64,000 nucleotides of DNA from Gemmatimonas sp. (GTDB lineage: Bacteria; Gemmatimonadota; Gemmatimonadetes; Gemmatimonadales; Gemmatimonadaceae). Below are positions 35,993 through 45,496 of this stretch, in pieces. The notes under the pieces are model-generated. The model saw only the letters and a program-made list of their open reading frames with translations. It did no database searches and was not told where the DNA came from. The position numbers and the translations under genes were made by a program. Location of the stretch: positions 434,001-498,000 of the forward strand of contig NZ_JAPZSK010000004.1 in NCBI RefSeq assembly GCF_027531815.1. Reading direction: 5' to 3'. Position 1 is the first letter of the stretch; each line of letters begins with the position of its first letter.

Positions 35993-36408
35993 CAGCGAGC
36001 TGGCTCGTCGAAGGTCTCCGCATCGCGGACATAATGCTGCTGCGCGGTCGCGAAGTCGTGGCTGGCGATCACCAGATACAGCGAGTCGTCGCGCAGGACC
36101 TCGATGTCGATCCATGTACCCGGTGGGAACACGGCAAGGTGCGCAGGATCATCGAGGACCGTGACGTCCGTGGCGCCGGCATACCGGGCAATAACGCGGA
36201 CTGCACCGCGAAGGCAGGCAATCGCTTCGTGGACGATCGTATTGGCATGCCCCGCGCGTCGGTCTCCGCGGTGGATATCGTCCACCCAGAACACGCGGAC
36301 GGCGTCGAACGGCAAGGCCGCAATCATGTCGAGCGACAGCAAACAGCCTTGCCGTTCGGGGGTACGGTGCACCGGAAGGTGAATGTGCTGCACAAAGGCG
36401 TCGGACAT
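35992..36408 (-). CDS. FdtA/WxcM-like dTDP-sugar 3,4-ketoisomerase (cupin)
   Basis: 138 residues, a single cupin of the WxcM/FdtA/QdtA family: VRVFWVDDIHRGDRRAGHA, then HEAIACLRGAVRVIARY and LAVFPPGTWIDIEVL. The RGxHAH-like block here reads RRAGHANTIVHEAI. FdtA turns dTDP-4-keto-6-deoxyglucose into the 3-keto isomer, the step before 3-amination by a DegT-family enzyme. An aminotransferase of that type (38136) and the rfb genes that supply the 4-keto sugar are encoded just beyond the flippase, on the other strand. Start and spacing fit the minus-strand unit, 19 bases after the flippase stop. Confidence 0.88.
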   Translation of the reverse strand: MSDAFVQHIHLPVHRTPERQGCLLSLDMIAALPFDAVRVFWVDDIHRGDRRAGHANTIVHEAIACLRGAVRVIARYAGATDVTVLDDPAHLAVFPPGTWIDIEVLRDDSLYLVIASHDFATAQQHYVRDAETFDEPAR

Positions 36409-36427
36409 TGCAGGATCTGCAATAGGA

Positions 36428-37897
36428 TCAGGTCGAGGGAACAGCGGGCGGACTCTTTCGCAGTTTCTTCACAAGCCAATTACGGGCGTCGGCGACGACA
36501 CCCGACGGGGTGAACCATAGCGCCGCGCCCGTCACGATCGCACCGGCCGCTGTCAAAATCAACAGAGTAAGCATCGGCCCAAGTTTCCCGGGGAGGAGCA
36601 GGCGGAGCGGCAGCAGGACGCCGGTCATGGCGGCGGAGGCCAGCGCAGCGGGCCGCAGGAAGCCGAAGAACTGCCACCAATTGGTTTCGGATACCACGAG
36701 GGCCCCCTGTACCGTAGGTAGGGCCACGACGAGCACCACCAGGACCGACGCGGCGGCCGCACCGGTCAGGCCGGCGAGCTTGATTCCGGCGAAGTACGCC
36801 ACCGCGGCAACGGGTACCGCAAGTACACTGGCCAGCGATGTCTGGCGCAACTTGTTCGTCATTTGGCACACCTGCGTGGCGATCATGGAGGCGGTCCAGA
36901 TCATCACGGAGACGCACAACCACCGCGTTGCCGGGACGGCATCCGTCCACTGGTCACCCAAGATGATCGGCACCGCGAGATCTGCCGTCAGGATGAGACC
37001 AGTCAGCGGCACAGCCACGGCAAGAAAGGTCGCCTCCGTGAGACTGCCGAACAGCATGCGTAGGCGTGACAGGTCGTCTCGTGCCGCCACCAGATGCCCC
37101 GGAGCGACCGATGTCACCACCGTCACCAGCTTCTCGATCGGGACGTAGGCCAGGGTGCGGGCAGCGGAAAGACTGCCCGCGGCGCCGGCGCCCAGCATGC
37201 GCCCCAGCAGCCACAGATCGAGGTTCCGATAGGTCTGCCACGCGAGAGACCCCATGAGGACCAGACGCGCGCGTCCGAACACGCCTACCGGAACGCCGCG
37301 CGGATCGAAATCCGGGCGAACAGGGCGAACGCGCCAGAGCATGATGGTGTTGACGATGGAACCGGCGAGCTGTCCGAGTGCGAGAGACCAGAACCCGAAT
37401 CCTGCAATCGCCAGAGACAGCACGGAGATCGTCTGCACCAGGGAGCGCACCAGATCACAGGTGGCGATCTGGGGGTACTTGAGCTCGCGCGACGCCAATG
37501 CGCCGGGTACGACGCGGGCGAAGTCCGCGACCGTCACGAACGACAGCACGATGGCCACGCCGGCCACGGCGTCGTTGCGGAAGAACAGGGCGGCCGCGGG
37601 GCCAAGCCCCGCGAGTGCTACGCCCGCAACGAGGCCAATGGTTATTGCCAGACCATGCAGTTTGCGGTGCACGGCCCGGGGCAGTTCGTCGCCCAGAACG
37701 ATTGCCCCCGCGAGTCCGAAATCAGCGAGCACCGAAATCCAGACCGCGACCGTCCCGGCGAGTCCGGCAATGCCGTAATCCTCTCGTGACAGCAGTCGGA
37801 CAAGGAACAGCGTCGACGCCCAGCTGAGCAGCTGGGCCGTCCATCGCAGGACGGCCGTCCACGCGAGTCCGGCGCGCATGCTTGTGGGTTGAGTCAC
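36428..37897 (-). CDS. Wzx-type oligosaccharide flippase
   Basis: 489 residues with about 12-14 hydrophobic segments. The start region matches the MviN/Wzx family: MRAGLAWTAVLRWTAQLLS, TLFLVRLLSREDYGIAGL. It has a few charged loops and a basic C-terminal tail (LVKKLRKSPP). It flips lipid-linked repeat units to the periplasm for polymerisation by the ligase/polymerase-like protein. GTG at 37897 is taken; the ATG six codons later (37879) is nearly as good. Reading further upstream (to 38161) would overlap the divergent aminotransferase gene and lacks membrane-protein character. Confidence 0.9.
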   Translation of the reverse strand: MTQPTSMRAGLAWTAVLRWTAQLLSWASTLFLVRLLSREDYGIAGLAGTVAVWISVLADFGLAGAIVLGDELPRAVHRKLHGLAITIGLVAGVALAGLGPAAALFFRNDAVAGVAIVLSFVTVADFARVVPGALASRELKYPQIATCDLVRSLVQTISVLSLAIAGFGFWSLALGQLAGSIVNTIMLWRVRPVRPDFDPRGVPVGVFGRARLVLMGSLAWQTYRNLDLWLLGRMLGAGAAGSLSAARTLAYVPIEKLVTVVTSVAPGHLVAARDDLSRLRMLFGSLTEATFLAVAVPLTGLILTADLAVPIILGDQWTDAVPATRWLCVSVMIWTASMIATQVCQMTNKLRQTSLASVLAVPVAAVAYFAGIKLAGLTGAAAASVLVVLVVALPTVQGALVVSETNWWQFFGFLRPAALASAAMTGVLLPLRLLLPGKLGPMLTLLILTAAGAIVTGAALWFTPSGVVADARNWLVKKLRKSPPAVPST

Positions 37898-38135
37898 CGG
37901 TCTTCGGCCCGGACGCGGCGCCCCGGCGTGGAGGGCGTCGGCGCCCCGTCTGTGGACATCATCGGGAAAGTGGAATCCGTGGCGTAGCCAACGCGGAGGA
38001 TTGACGCCGTATGCAGCACGGGAATTCATTGAGGATAACGGCGCAGGCGCCGGGGCGCCCACGGTTGCGTCGAACATGCGGCACCCGTCTACCTGACGAC
38101 TGCCGTGTTCCCCTGACAACAACAAACATCTATCC

Positions 38136-39260
38136 ATGGCCGCTACGGGACAGCCGACCATCGAGGTGCCCTTTTACGACCTCTCGGCCCTGCACCGGCA
38201 GATCCGTCCGGAGCTGGACGCGGCCTATCGTGACGTGCTCGATGAGGGCCAGCTCATCCTTGGGGCGCATCTCGCACGATTTGAGCAGGCATTCGCCCGC
38301 TACTGTGAGGTGCCGGCGTGTGTCGGGGTTGCCAATGGGCTCGACGCGCTACAGCTCATTCTGGAGGCATTCGGCATCGGCCACGGCGACGAAGTGTTGG
38401 TCCCGGGCTGCACCTTCATTGCCACGTGGCTGGCCGTCACGCGCGTGGGCGGCACGCCGGTTCCGGTCGACGTGCACCCCCAGAGCTGCAACATGGACCC
38501 CGCAAAGGTTCGCGACGCCGTGACCCCCCGTACACGGGCCATCATTGCGGTGCATCTCTACGGCCAGCCGGCGGACATGACGGCGCTGCGCACCCTCGCC
38601 GACGAGTACGGGCTCCGGCTCATCGAGGATGCCGCGCAGGCACACGGGGCCCGGTGGGCGGGGCGCCGCGTGGGTGGGCTCGGGCACGCTGCAGCGTTCA
38701 GCTTCTACCCCGGAAAGAACCTTGGCGCGCTGGGCGACGGCGGCGCCGTCACGACGAACGATCCGGCTCTGGCCGAGTCCATTCGTCGTCTTCGCAACTA
38801 CGGCGCGCAGGTCAAGTACCAACATGAGTCGGTCGGCGCCAACTCTCGACTCGACGAGCTGCAGGCGGCGTTCCTGCACGTAAAGCTGCCTTACCTCGAC
38901 GGATGGAACGCTCGGCGCGCGCATATCGCCGAGCGCTACCGTCAGGCGCTGGCAACGACGCCGCTGATGCTCCCCTGGGTTGCTCCCGACGCGGATCCGG
39001 TTTGGCATCTGTACGTGGTACGGCATCCCGAGCGCGACCGCTTGCGCGCGGCATTGACGGACGCCGGGATCGAGACGAGTGTGCATTATCCACGCAATCC
39101 CGGCGACCAGGCCGCCTACGCGCATCTCCCCATCGATCGCGCACGGCTTCCGGTGGCCCAAACGTTGCCGAATGAACTGCTTAGTTTGCCGATATCACCC
39201 GTCATGACCGACGACCAGGTGGCAACGGTGATTGGCGCTCTCCAGGCCGTGTTGTACTGA
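38136..39260 (+). CDS. DegT/DnrJ/EryC1-family dTDP-sugar aminotransferase (FdtB-like)
   Basis: 374 residues. Motifs: [18 protein letters not shown] at the N-terminus, [52 protein letters not shown], and [15 protein letters not shown] with the PLP lysine. This is the canonical sugar aminotransferase form, close to FdtB/QdtB enzymes that aminate C3 of dTDP-3-keto-6-deoxyhexose. The FdtA-like isomerase lies across the divergent gap. It is the first gene of the plus-strand dTDP-sugar operon, 28 bases before rfbA. The product is probably dTDP-3-amino-3,6-dideoxyhexose, but the stereochemistry is unknown. Confidence 0.92.
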   Translation: MAATGQPTIEVPFYDLSALHRQIRPELDAAYRDVLDEGQLILGAHLARFEQAFARYCEVPACVGVANGLDALQLILEAFGIGHGDEVLVPGCTFIATWLAVTRVGGTPVPVDVHPQSCNMDPAKVRDAVTPRTRAIIAVHLYGQPADMTALRTLADEYGLRLIEDAAQAHGARWAGRRVGGLGHAAAFSFYPGKNLGALGDGGAVTTNDPALAESIRRLRNYGAQVKYQHESVGANSRLDELQAAFLHVKLPYLDGWNARRAHIAERYRQALATTPLMLPWVAPDADPVWHLYVVRHPERDRLRAALTDAGIETSVHYPRNPGDQAAYAHLPIDRARLPVAQTLPNELLSLPISPVMTDDQVATVIGALQAVLY

Positions 39261-39288
39261 CCGCCCGTTCATCGCCCAGGACTTTCCA

Positions 39289-40167
39289 ATGACTCGTGGT
39301 ATCATTCTCGCCGGCGGCTCCGGTACCCGTCTATATCCCGTTACCCGGGCTGTCAGCAAGCAGCTGCTGCCGGTGTACGACAAACCGATGATCTACTATC
39401 CGCTGTCGACCATCATGCTGGCCGGCATCCGGGAGATTCTGATCATCACCACGCCGCGGGACTCCGCTGCCTTTCGTGATCTCCTGGGGGACGGGTCCCA
39501 GTGGGGGCTGAGTATAGCGTACGCCACCCAGCCGCAGCCGAATGGGCTGGCGGAGGCGTTCCGCATTGGGCGGCCGTTCGTTGAGGGGCACCGTTCGTGC
39601 CTGGTGCTCGGGGACAACCTGTTCTACGGCCATACACTCGCGACATCGGTCCAGCGGGCCGCCGCCCAGCCTCACGGTGCGACCGTCTTTGCCTATCGCG
39701 TGGCCACACCGCAGGCGTACGGTGTGGTCGAGTTCGATGCGGCGGGGAAGGCCATCTCGATCGAAGAGAAGCCGGCGCATCCCAAATCGAATTACGCGGT
39801 CACCGGCCTCTACTTTTACGACGAGACGGTGGTGGATATTGCTGCCGACCTCAAGCCGTCGGCGAGGGGCGAGCTTGAAATCACCGACGTGAACGCGGAG
39901 TACCTGCGCCGGGGGTTGCTGACGGTGGAGATGCTCGGCCGTGGCAGCGCCTGGCTGGATACCGGCACCCATGAATCGCTGGTGCAGGCCGGGCAGTTCG
40001 TGCAAACGGTCGAGCGGCGGCAAGGGCTCAAGATCTCGGCGCCCGAGGAAGTCGCTTTCCGCATGGGCTTCATCGATTGCTCCCAGTTGCTGCGCCTGGC
40101 GGATGGCCTCGGCAAGAGCGACTACGGCACCTACCTGCGCCAACTCGCCGAAGATCACACGAAATGA
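39289..40167 (+). CDS. rfbA: Glucose-1-phosphate thymidylyltransferase
   Basis: Makes dTDP-glucose from dTTP and glucose-1-phosphate, the entry step for dTDP-deoxysugars. 292 residues, the family's normal length. The nucleotide-binding loop [16 protein letters not shown] is at the N-terminus, followed by [27 protein letters not shown] (metal Asp) and [20 protein letters not shown]. Its TGA overlaps the rfbC ATG (ATGA at 40164). ATG 39289 is chosen because it starts exactly at the family N-terminus. Confidence 0.97.
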   Translation: MTRGIILAGGSGTRLYPVTRAVSKQLLPVYDKPMIYYPLSTIMLAGIREILIITTPRDSAAFRDLLGDGSQWGLSIAYATQPQPNGLAEAFRIGRPFVEGHRSCLVLGDNLFYGHTLATSVQRAAAQPHGATVFAYRVATPQAYGVVEFDAAGKAISIEEKPAHPKSNYAVTGLYFYDETVVDIAADLKPSARGELEITDVNAEYLRRGLLTVEMLGRGSAWLDTGTHESLVQAGQFVQTVERRQGLKISAPEEVAFRMGFIDCSQLLRLADGLGKSDYGTYLRQLAEDHTK

Positions 40168-40712
40168 TTCACTGCCAGCCCACCGCACTCCCCGGCGTGG
40201 TCGTCGTCGAAGCCTCGGTCCATCGTGATGACCGCGGGTTCTTCCTCGAACTGTTCCACGCGGAGAGCTTCGCCGAGGCTGGGCTTCCGTCGACCTTTGC
40301 GCAGAGTAATCACAGTCGTTCGGTCCGCGGGACCCTGCGTGGGTTGCACTATCAGCTCGAGCAACCGCAGGGCAAGCTCGTGCGACCGTTGTCCGGGTGC
40401 ATCTTCGACGTGGTGGTCGATGTTCGACGCAGTTCACCCCACTTCGGGCAGTGGGTCGGCGTGACGCTCGACGCCGGTGATGGGCGCGCCGTGTATGTGC
40501 CCCCGGGCTTCGCGCACGGTTTTCTCGTGCAGAGCGATGTCGCCGACCTGTGGTACCAGTGCACGACCACCTACCATCACGCGTCCGATCGCTCGCTCGT
40601 CTGGAACGACCCGGACATCGCTATCGCGTGGCCGCTGCACGGTCAGGTCCCGCTGCTCTCCGCGAAGGACGCCAGTGCGCCCACGATCCGCACGGCCACC
40701 GTGTACCCGTGA
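40164..40712 (+). CDS. rfbC: dTDP-4-dehydrorhamnose 3,5-epimerase
   Basis: 182 residues, a cupin epimerase that turns dTDP-4-keto-6-deoxyglucose into dTDP-4-keto-rhamnose. Motifs: [31 protein letters not shown] (with the catalytic His-containing block GLHYQ), [15 protein letters not shown], and [12 protein letters not shown]. Coupled to rfbA by ATGA and to rfbD by GTGA. The full rfbACDB set is present, so dTDP-L-rhamnose should be made. Confidence 0.97.
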   Translation: MIHCQPTALPGVVVVEASVHRDDRGFFLELFHAESFAEAGLPSTFAQSNHSRSVRGTLRGLHYQLEQPQGKLVRPLSGCIFDVVVDVRRSSPHFGQWVGVTLDAGDGRAVYVPPGFAHGFLVQSDVADLWYQCTTTYHHASDRSLVWNDPDIAIAWPLHGQVPLLSAKDASAPTIRTATVYP

Positions 40713-41617
40713 GCGACTCCCGTCCGTTCCACGTCCTGCTACTCGGTGGGTCTGGACAGGTTGGCCGGGCCATCCAGCACCTCATGCCCCGCCATTGGGT
40801 GGTCGAGGCGCCGTCCTCCCGTGAGGTTTCGCTCTGCGATCCCGTTGCGCTCGAGGCGCATGTCGAGCGGCGGGCACCCGCACTGATCGTGAACTGTGCC
40901 GCCTATACTCGGGTAGACGATGCCGAGACCGACGAGGGCGCGGCCGCGCTCGTGAACCGGGAGGCGCCGGCGGCGATGGCGCGGGCCAGCAGCCGCTGCG
41001 GCGCGCGTCTCGTGCACCTGTCCACCGACTACGTCTTCGACGGAACGGCGGCCCCGTACCAGGCGGACGCCCGCACGGCGCCATTGAATGCCTACGGAAG
41101 AACGAAGCGCGACGGGGAGGTGCTGGTGCTGAAGCACGCCGCGGGGGCCTCAATCATTCGGACTGCCTGGGTGCACTCCGGGTCTGGCACCAGTTTCGTG
41201 GCGACCGCCACGCGCCTGCTGGCTCGCGGGACGTCCATGAAGGTCGTGGACGACCAGATCGGCACTCCCACGGCCGCCGAGACCGTGGCGGAAGCTGTCA
41301 TCCGAGTGGCGGCTGATCCGGAGATCACGGGTATTCAGCATGTGACCGATACTGGCGTGGCGTCGTGGTACGACGTCGCGTGTTGCGTGGCTGATGCGCT
41401 GCGGAGGACGGGCCATTTACCCATCGGTGCCGAGGTCACGGCCGTCTCAAGTGAGGCCTTCCCTCGACCCGCGAAACGTCCCCGCCTTTCCATTCTGGAT
41501 ACGCACGCGACGCGTGATCGTCTACGCTGGGAACCGCCTCACTGGCGTCACGGTGTCATCCGCTCAACCGAGCAATGCCTGTCGCTCCTGCACAGCGATC
41601 GGAGTCCGCATGTCTGA
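40709..41617 (+). CDS. rfbD: dTDP-4-dehydrorhamnose reductase
   Basis: 302 residues. A Rossmann SDR with VLLLGGSGQVGRAI at the N-terminus, LIVNCAAYTRVDDAE, LVHLSTDYVFDG and the catalytic YGRTKRDGE (YxxxK). It reduces dTDP-4-keto-rhamnose to dTDP-L-rhamnose. GTG at 40709 overlaps the rfbC stop (GTGA), which fixes the start. The C-terminus overlaps rfbB by 8 bases. Confidence 0.96.
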   Translation: MSDSRPFHVLLLGGSGQVGRAIQHLMPRHWVVEAPSSREVSLCDPVALEAHVERRAPALIVNCAAYTRVDDAETDEGAAALVNREAPAAMARASSRCGARLVHLSTDYVFDGTAAPYQADARTAPLNAYGRTKRDGEVLVLKHAAGASIIRTAWVHSGSGTSFVATATRLLARGTSMKVVDDQIGTPTAAETVAEAVIRVAADPEITGIQHVTDTGVASWYDVACCVADALRRTGHLPIGAEVTAVSSEAFPRPAKRPRLSILDTHATRDRLRWEPPHWRHGVIRSTEQCLSLLHSDRSPHV

Positions 41618-42740
41618 AGTCGAAAGTCGCGCCCCGAAGCGCCTCCTCATCACTGGTGGCGCCGGCTTCATTGGCGGCAACTTCGTGCATCATTGGGTGG
41701 CGGCGCACCCGAACGATCGAGTAGTGGTGCTCGACGCACTGACCTACGCCGGTAATCGCGCCACCATCGCGTCGCTGATCGACACGCAGCAGATCGAATT
41801 CGTGCACGGCGACATTGCTGACGCCTCCCTCGTGTCCTCGCTGCTGGCCAGTCACGCCATCGACACCGTCGTGCACTTCGCCGCAGAATCGCACGTGGAT
41901 CGTTCGATCGCCGATCCGGCCGCGTTCATCCGCACCAACGTGGTTGGCACCCTCACCCTGCTCAGCGCGTGTCGACAGGCGTGGCAACAGCAGGGCGTCT
42001 GGCGCGAAGGCGTGCGTTTTCATCACGTCTCCACCGACGAAGTCTACGGAACGCTCGGACCGGACGACGCCGCCTTCACGGAGCGTACACCCTACGCCCC
42101 CAACTCGCCGTATGCCGCCAGCAAGGCGGGTTCGGATCACCTCGTGCGCGCCTGGATCCATACCTACGGCATGCCGGCCACCATCAGCAACTGCTCGAAC
42201 AACTACGGGCCGTTTCACTTCCCGGAGAAGCTGATTCCGCTGATGATCGTGAACGCGCTGCACGGGAAGCCGCTTCCGGTATACGGCGATGGCCTGCAGG
42301 TGCGCGACTGGCTCTTCGTGGAAGACCACTGCCGCGCCATCGCGCTCATGCTGGAGTCGGCCCTGGCCGGCGAGACGTACAACGTGGGTGGACGGGCCGA
42401 GCACGTGAACATCGAGATCGTGAAGTGGGTGTGTCAGCTGCTCGACACCCGCTTTGCGGCTGACGCCGACCTGGCACAGCGCTTTCCCGATTGTCCGGCT
42501 GCCATGGGCTCATCGTGCGCGTCGCTCATCACGCACGTGACCGATCGCCCCGGCCACGATCGCCGGTACGCCATCGATCCCACCAAGATCGCCACGACGC
42601 TGCGCTTCGAACCCACCGAGTCCCTACCGTCCGGCCTCGCCCGTACCGTGGACTGGTACCTGGCGAACGAGGCGTGGTGGCGCGGCGTGATGGACGGCAG
42701 TTATCGCCAGTGGATGCAGGACCAATACCAGATGACGTAA
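41610..42740 (+). CDS. rfbB: dTDP-glucose 4,6-dehydratase
   Basis: 376 residues, extended SDR. NAD-binding loop ITGGAGFIGGNFV, then VVVLDALTYAGN, VVHFAAESHVDRSI, HHVSTDEVYGTL and the active-site YAASKAGSD; also NCSNNYGPFHFPEKLIPL. It converts dTDP-glucose to dTDP-4-keto-6-deoxyglucose, the branch point for rhamnose and for the FdtA/aminotransferase route. It contains an insertion of about 15 residues (QRFPDCPAAMGSSC, near nt 42480-42530) before DRPGHDRRYAID, not usual in the family. The end of the rfb operon lies 19 bases from a convergent gene. Confidence 0.97.
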   Translation: MSEVESRAPKRLLITGGAGFIGGNFVHHWVAAHPNDRVVVLDALTYAGNRATIASLIDTQQIEFVHGDIADASLVSSLLASHAIDTVVHFAAESHVDRSIADPAAFIRTNVVGTLTLLSACRQAWQQQGVWREGVRFHHVSTDEVYGTLGPDDAAFTERTPYAPNSPYAASKAGSDHLVRAWIHTYGMPATISNCSNNYGPFHFPEKLIPLMIVNALHGKPLPVYGDGLQVRDWLFVEDHCRAIALMLESALAGETYNVGGRAEHVNIEIVKWVCQLLDTRFAADADLAQRFPDCPAAMGSSCASLITHVTDRPGHDRRYAIDPTKIATTLRFEPTESLPSGLARTVDWYLANEAWWRGVMDGSYRQWMQDQYQMT

Positions 42741-42759
42741 CCTGCGCCGCCCGCAGCCT

Positions 42760-44034
42760 TCAACTCACCCGTTTCGTTCGCTTCTTCAGGAAGTCCATGA
42801 GTACGAACTGCCCCAGGCTCATGGTGTTCGTGAAATAGGCCTTGCCTCGACTGATCTGGCTCATCTGCTTCACGAACTCCACCAGGGCCCGGTCGCGCGC
42901 CAGCATAAAGGTGTTGATCATGATGTTGCTCTTGCGGCAGGCGGCCACCTCGCGCAGCGTCTCGGCAATCACATACCCGTCGAGCCCCATGCTGTTCTTG
43001 TAGATGCGCCCGTCGGGCAGGCTGAGCGCGCTCGGCTTGCCGTCGGTGATCATGATGATCTGGCGCATGTCCTTCTTCTGCGCCATGAGAATGCGTCGCG
43101 CCAGCTTGAGCCCTTCGGCCGTGTTGGTGTGGTAGGGCCCCACCTGGGCCTTGGCGAGCGTGGCAATGGGAATCTCCTCGGCGCTGTCGTGGAACAGGAC
43201 AACGCGGATCGTGTCGCCGGGGAACTGCGTCTTGATGAGGTGCGTCAGCGCCAGCGCCACCTTCTTGGCCGGCGTAAACCGGTCCTCGCCGTACAAAATC
43301 ATGCTGTGTGACGTGTCCAGCATGAGCACGGTGGCGCAGCTCGAGCGATACTCACTCTGGCGCACCATGAGGTCCCGGTAATCGAGATCGATGGGGACAT
43401 CGAGTGAGCCGGTGCGCCCCAGGGCGTTCGCCAGCGTCGCCGGCACGTCCAGGTTGAGCGTATCGCCGAACTCGTACGGCTTGCTCCAGGCGTCACTTTC
43501 GATGCCGGTGGACAATTGCGGGGTATCATGGCTGCCCAGGCTGGACTTGCCGAAGCTGCCCAGCAGATGTCGCAGCGTCTTGAAGCCCAGAAAGTCGACG
43601 CCCTTGTCGGTCAGGTTGAACTGCACGTCACGCGCCGCCGCCTGCGCAATGGATCCCTTCCCGGTGACGGGCTGATGACCGGCGGGCACATTCGCGCCCT
43701 GATCGGTGGTGAGGAACCCGTCCTGAATGAGGCGCTGCACCAACCCGTCCAGCAACTCGGCCAGCTTCTCCTCGCTCACCTCATCGCCCTCGCCGCGCAG
43801 CGCCTGGAGCATCTCCGGGGTGAGCTGGCCGCTCTCGATGAGCGCGCGGAGGATGGCCTCCTTGAGCGACTCCACCGACCGGTCGGCATCTTCGCCGGGG
43901 TCCCCCCAGTACCCCTGGTCCCCCCCGGCGAACCCTGACTGCAGCAGGAAATCGGCGAGTTGGTCGAGCAGCGACTGCAAGTCGACGGCGTCGGCCAGCT
44001 GGGGATTGAACTTGGTGTACGTATGGAACCGCAT
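42760..44034 (-). CDS. VWA-domain protein (partner of MoxR-like AAA ATPase)
   Basis: 424 residues. The acidic N-terminal half (about residues 45-110) is helical and rich in Glu/Asp. The VWA domain has a full MIDAS start DTSHSM (240-245), preceded by CATVLML, and further conserved parts [11 protein letters not shown] and NTFMLARD. No signal peptide, so cytoplasmic. The ribosome site GGAG lies 8 bases before ATG 44034. Such proteins usually work with a MoxR/Mg-chelatase-like ATPase as metal-dependent adaptors for protein maturation. The likely partner is encoded at 54005-55459, 11 kb away on the same strand, instead of next door. Target unknown. Confidence 0.88.
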   Translation of the reverse strand: MRFHTYTKFNPQLADAVDLQSLLDQLADFLLQSGFAGGDQGYWGDPGEDADRSVESLKEAILRALIESGQLTPEMLQALRGEGDEVSEEKLAELLDGLVQRLIQDGFLTTDQGANVPAGHQPVTGKGSIAQAAARDVQFNLTDKGVDFLGFKTLRHLLGSFGKSSLGSHDTPQLSTGIESDAWSKPYEFGDTLNLDVPATLANALGRTGSLDVPIDLDYRDLMVRQSEYRSSCATVLMLDTSHSMILYGEDRFTPAKKVALALTHLIKTQFPGDTIRVVLFHDSAEEIPIATLAKAQVGPYHTNTAEGLKLARRILMAQKKDMRQIIMITDGKPSALSLPDGRIYKNSMGLDGYVIAETLREVAACRKSNIMINTFMLARDRALVEFVKQMSQISRGKAYFTNTMSLGQFVLMDFLKKRTKRVS

Positions 44035-44156
44035 GGGGCATCTCCGGAAAGGTCGCTACGTTGCAGCACATACTCTACGCACGATACCCGGCGCGCGATC
44101 CCGATTTTTCCCGAAACTGCTCCCGCTTTGCGCTCCACCCGGCATCCCGTTCCTGC

Positions 44157-45494
44157 GTGACCGCGCCCGGACCAGCCGCTTCGGTGCCCCTGACGGCGCC
44201 GAGAGCATCGGCCAACCCCTTCCGCATTCTCCGGCGCCACCGGAGTTACCGCATCTTCTGGATCGGGCAGACGCTGTCGCTGGTCGGGTCGTGGATGCAG
44301 GCGATGGCCGTCGGGTGGCTCGCGCTGGAGCTGTCCAATTCCGCGTTCGTCGTGGGCCTCGTCGCCAGCGTGGGTGCGCTGCCCATCGTGCTCTTCGGCA
44401 TGCATGCGGGTGCGCTGGTGGACCGGGGCAACCGTTTCCGCATCGTGCAGGCCACGCAGGCGGTCTTCCTGGTGCAGGCCTGCGTCCTCTGGTTGGTGAC
44501 GCTGAGCGGTCAGGTCACCATTCCCATTCTCCTGCTTCTGCAGTTCGTGCAGGGGGTGGCGAGCGCGGTCGAGATTCCGGCACGGCAGAGCATGGTGATT
44601 CAGCTGGTGGGTCGGGAAGACCTGCAGCCCGCCATTGCCCTCAACTCGAGCGGCTTCAATCTGGCGCGCGTGGTGGGGCCTGCCATCGGGGGGGCGGTCA
44701 TCGGCTCGCTGGGCATCGCGTGGTGCTTCGGACTCAATGCGGCCAGCTTCGGCGCGGTGCTGCTGGGACTGGCCCGCATCAGCAGCGCCGAACTGCTGGC
44801 CCCCCCGGCGGGAACGCCCCCAACCGGGGCGCTTGCTGACGTCGTTACCGGGGGCACTCGACGCGTGACACTGCCGCAGGTGCTGCGCGACACGACCGCC
44901 AGCGCTGCCGATGGGCTGCATTATCTCCTCCGTCCCGGCCATGCGCGTGACCTGCTGGCGCTGGTGACGGTGGGCGCGGTCTTCGGCGGACCGTATCTCA
45001 CGCTCCTGCCCGTGATGGCACGCGATCAGTTGGGACTCGATGCCGGCGGCTACGGCGGGATGCTGGCCACGGTGGGGGTGGGGGGACTGCTGGCGGCGCT
45101 GCTCGTGGCCGGCCCCATTTCGCATCGTCCGCGCAAGGGGGGCGTGCTGATGTCGGCGGCGATCGCGTTTCCCCTGCTGCTGCTGGCATTCGCCTATACG
45201 CGCCACGTCCTGCTTGCGTACCTGCTGCTCTTCTGCTCGGGGCTCGCGATGATCATGTGGAATGCCCTCTCGAATGGTATGCTCCAGCTCATGGTGGAGG
45301 AACGCTACCGCGGCCGTCTCATGGCCTTCTACGCCCTCGTGTTCGTCGGCTTGTCGCAGGCGCTCGGCTCGCTCGGGATCGGCGTCGTCGCCCGCCTCAT
45401 CGGGGCACCGGCCGCCATCGCGTGCTGCGCGCTGGTGCTCCTGGGCGCGAGTCTTGTCACCATGCGACGGGCATCCTTCTGGCGGCAGGTCTAG
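44157..45494 (+). CDS. MFS transporter (MFS_3 / enterobactin-exporter-like)
   Basis: 445 residues from GTG 44157; the in-frame region upstream is Arg/Cys/Pro-rich and unlike a membrane-protein start. 10-12 helices begin at YRIFWIGQTLSLVGSWMQ, a typical MFS_3 opening, with GMHAGALVDRGNRFRI as the A-loop and FVQGVASAVEIPARQSM. The family exports siderophores or drugs, or takes up small molecules; the substrate cannot be read. Two bases separate its stop from the phosphopantetheinyl transferase gene, so the pair are co-expressed. The partner might hint at export of a carrier-made metabolite, but no synthase is in the window. Confidence 0.9.
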   Translation: MTAPGPAASVPLTAPRASANPFRILRRHRSYRIFWIGQTLSLVGSWMQAMAVGWLALELSNSAFVVGLVASVGALPIVLFGMHAGALVDRGNRFRIVQATQAVFLVQACVLWLVTLSGQVTIPILLLLQFVQGVASAVEIPARQSMVIQLVGREDLQPAIALNSSGFNLARVVGPAIGGAVIGSLGIAWCFGLNAASFGAVLLGLARISSAELLAPPAGTPPTGALADVVTGGTRRVTLPQVLRDTTASAADGLHYLLRPGHARDLLALVTVGAVFGGPYLTLLPVMARDQLGLDAGGYGGMLATVGVGGLLAALLVAGPISHRPRKGGVLMSAAIAFPLLLLAFAYTRHVLLAYLLLFCSGLAMIMWNALSNGMLQLMVEERYRGRLMAFYALVFVGLSQALGSLGIGVVARLIGAPAAIACCALVLLGASLVTMRRASFWRQV

Positions 45495-45496
45495 CG

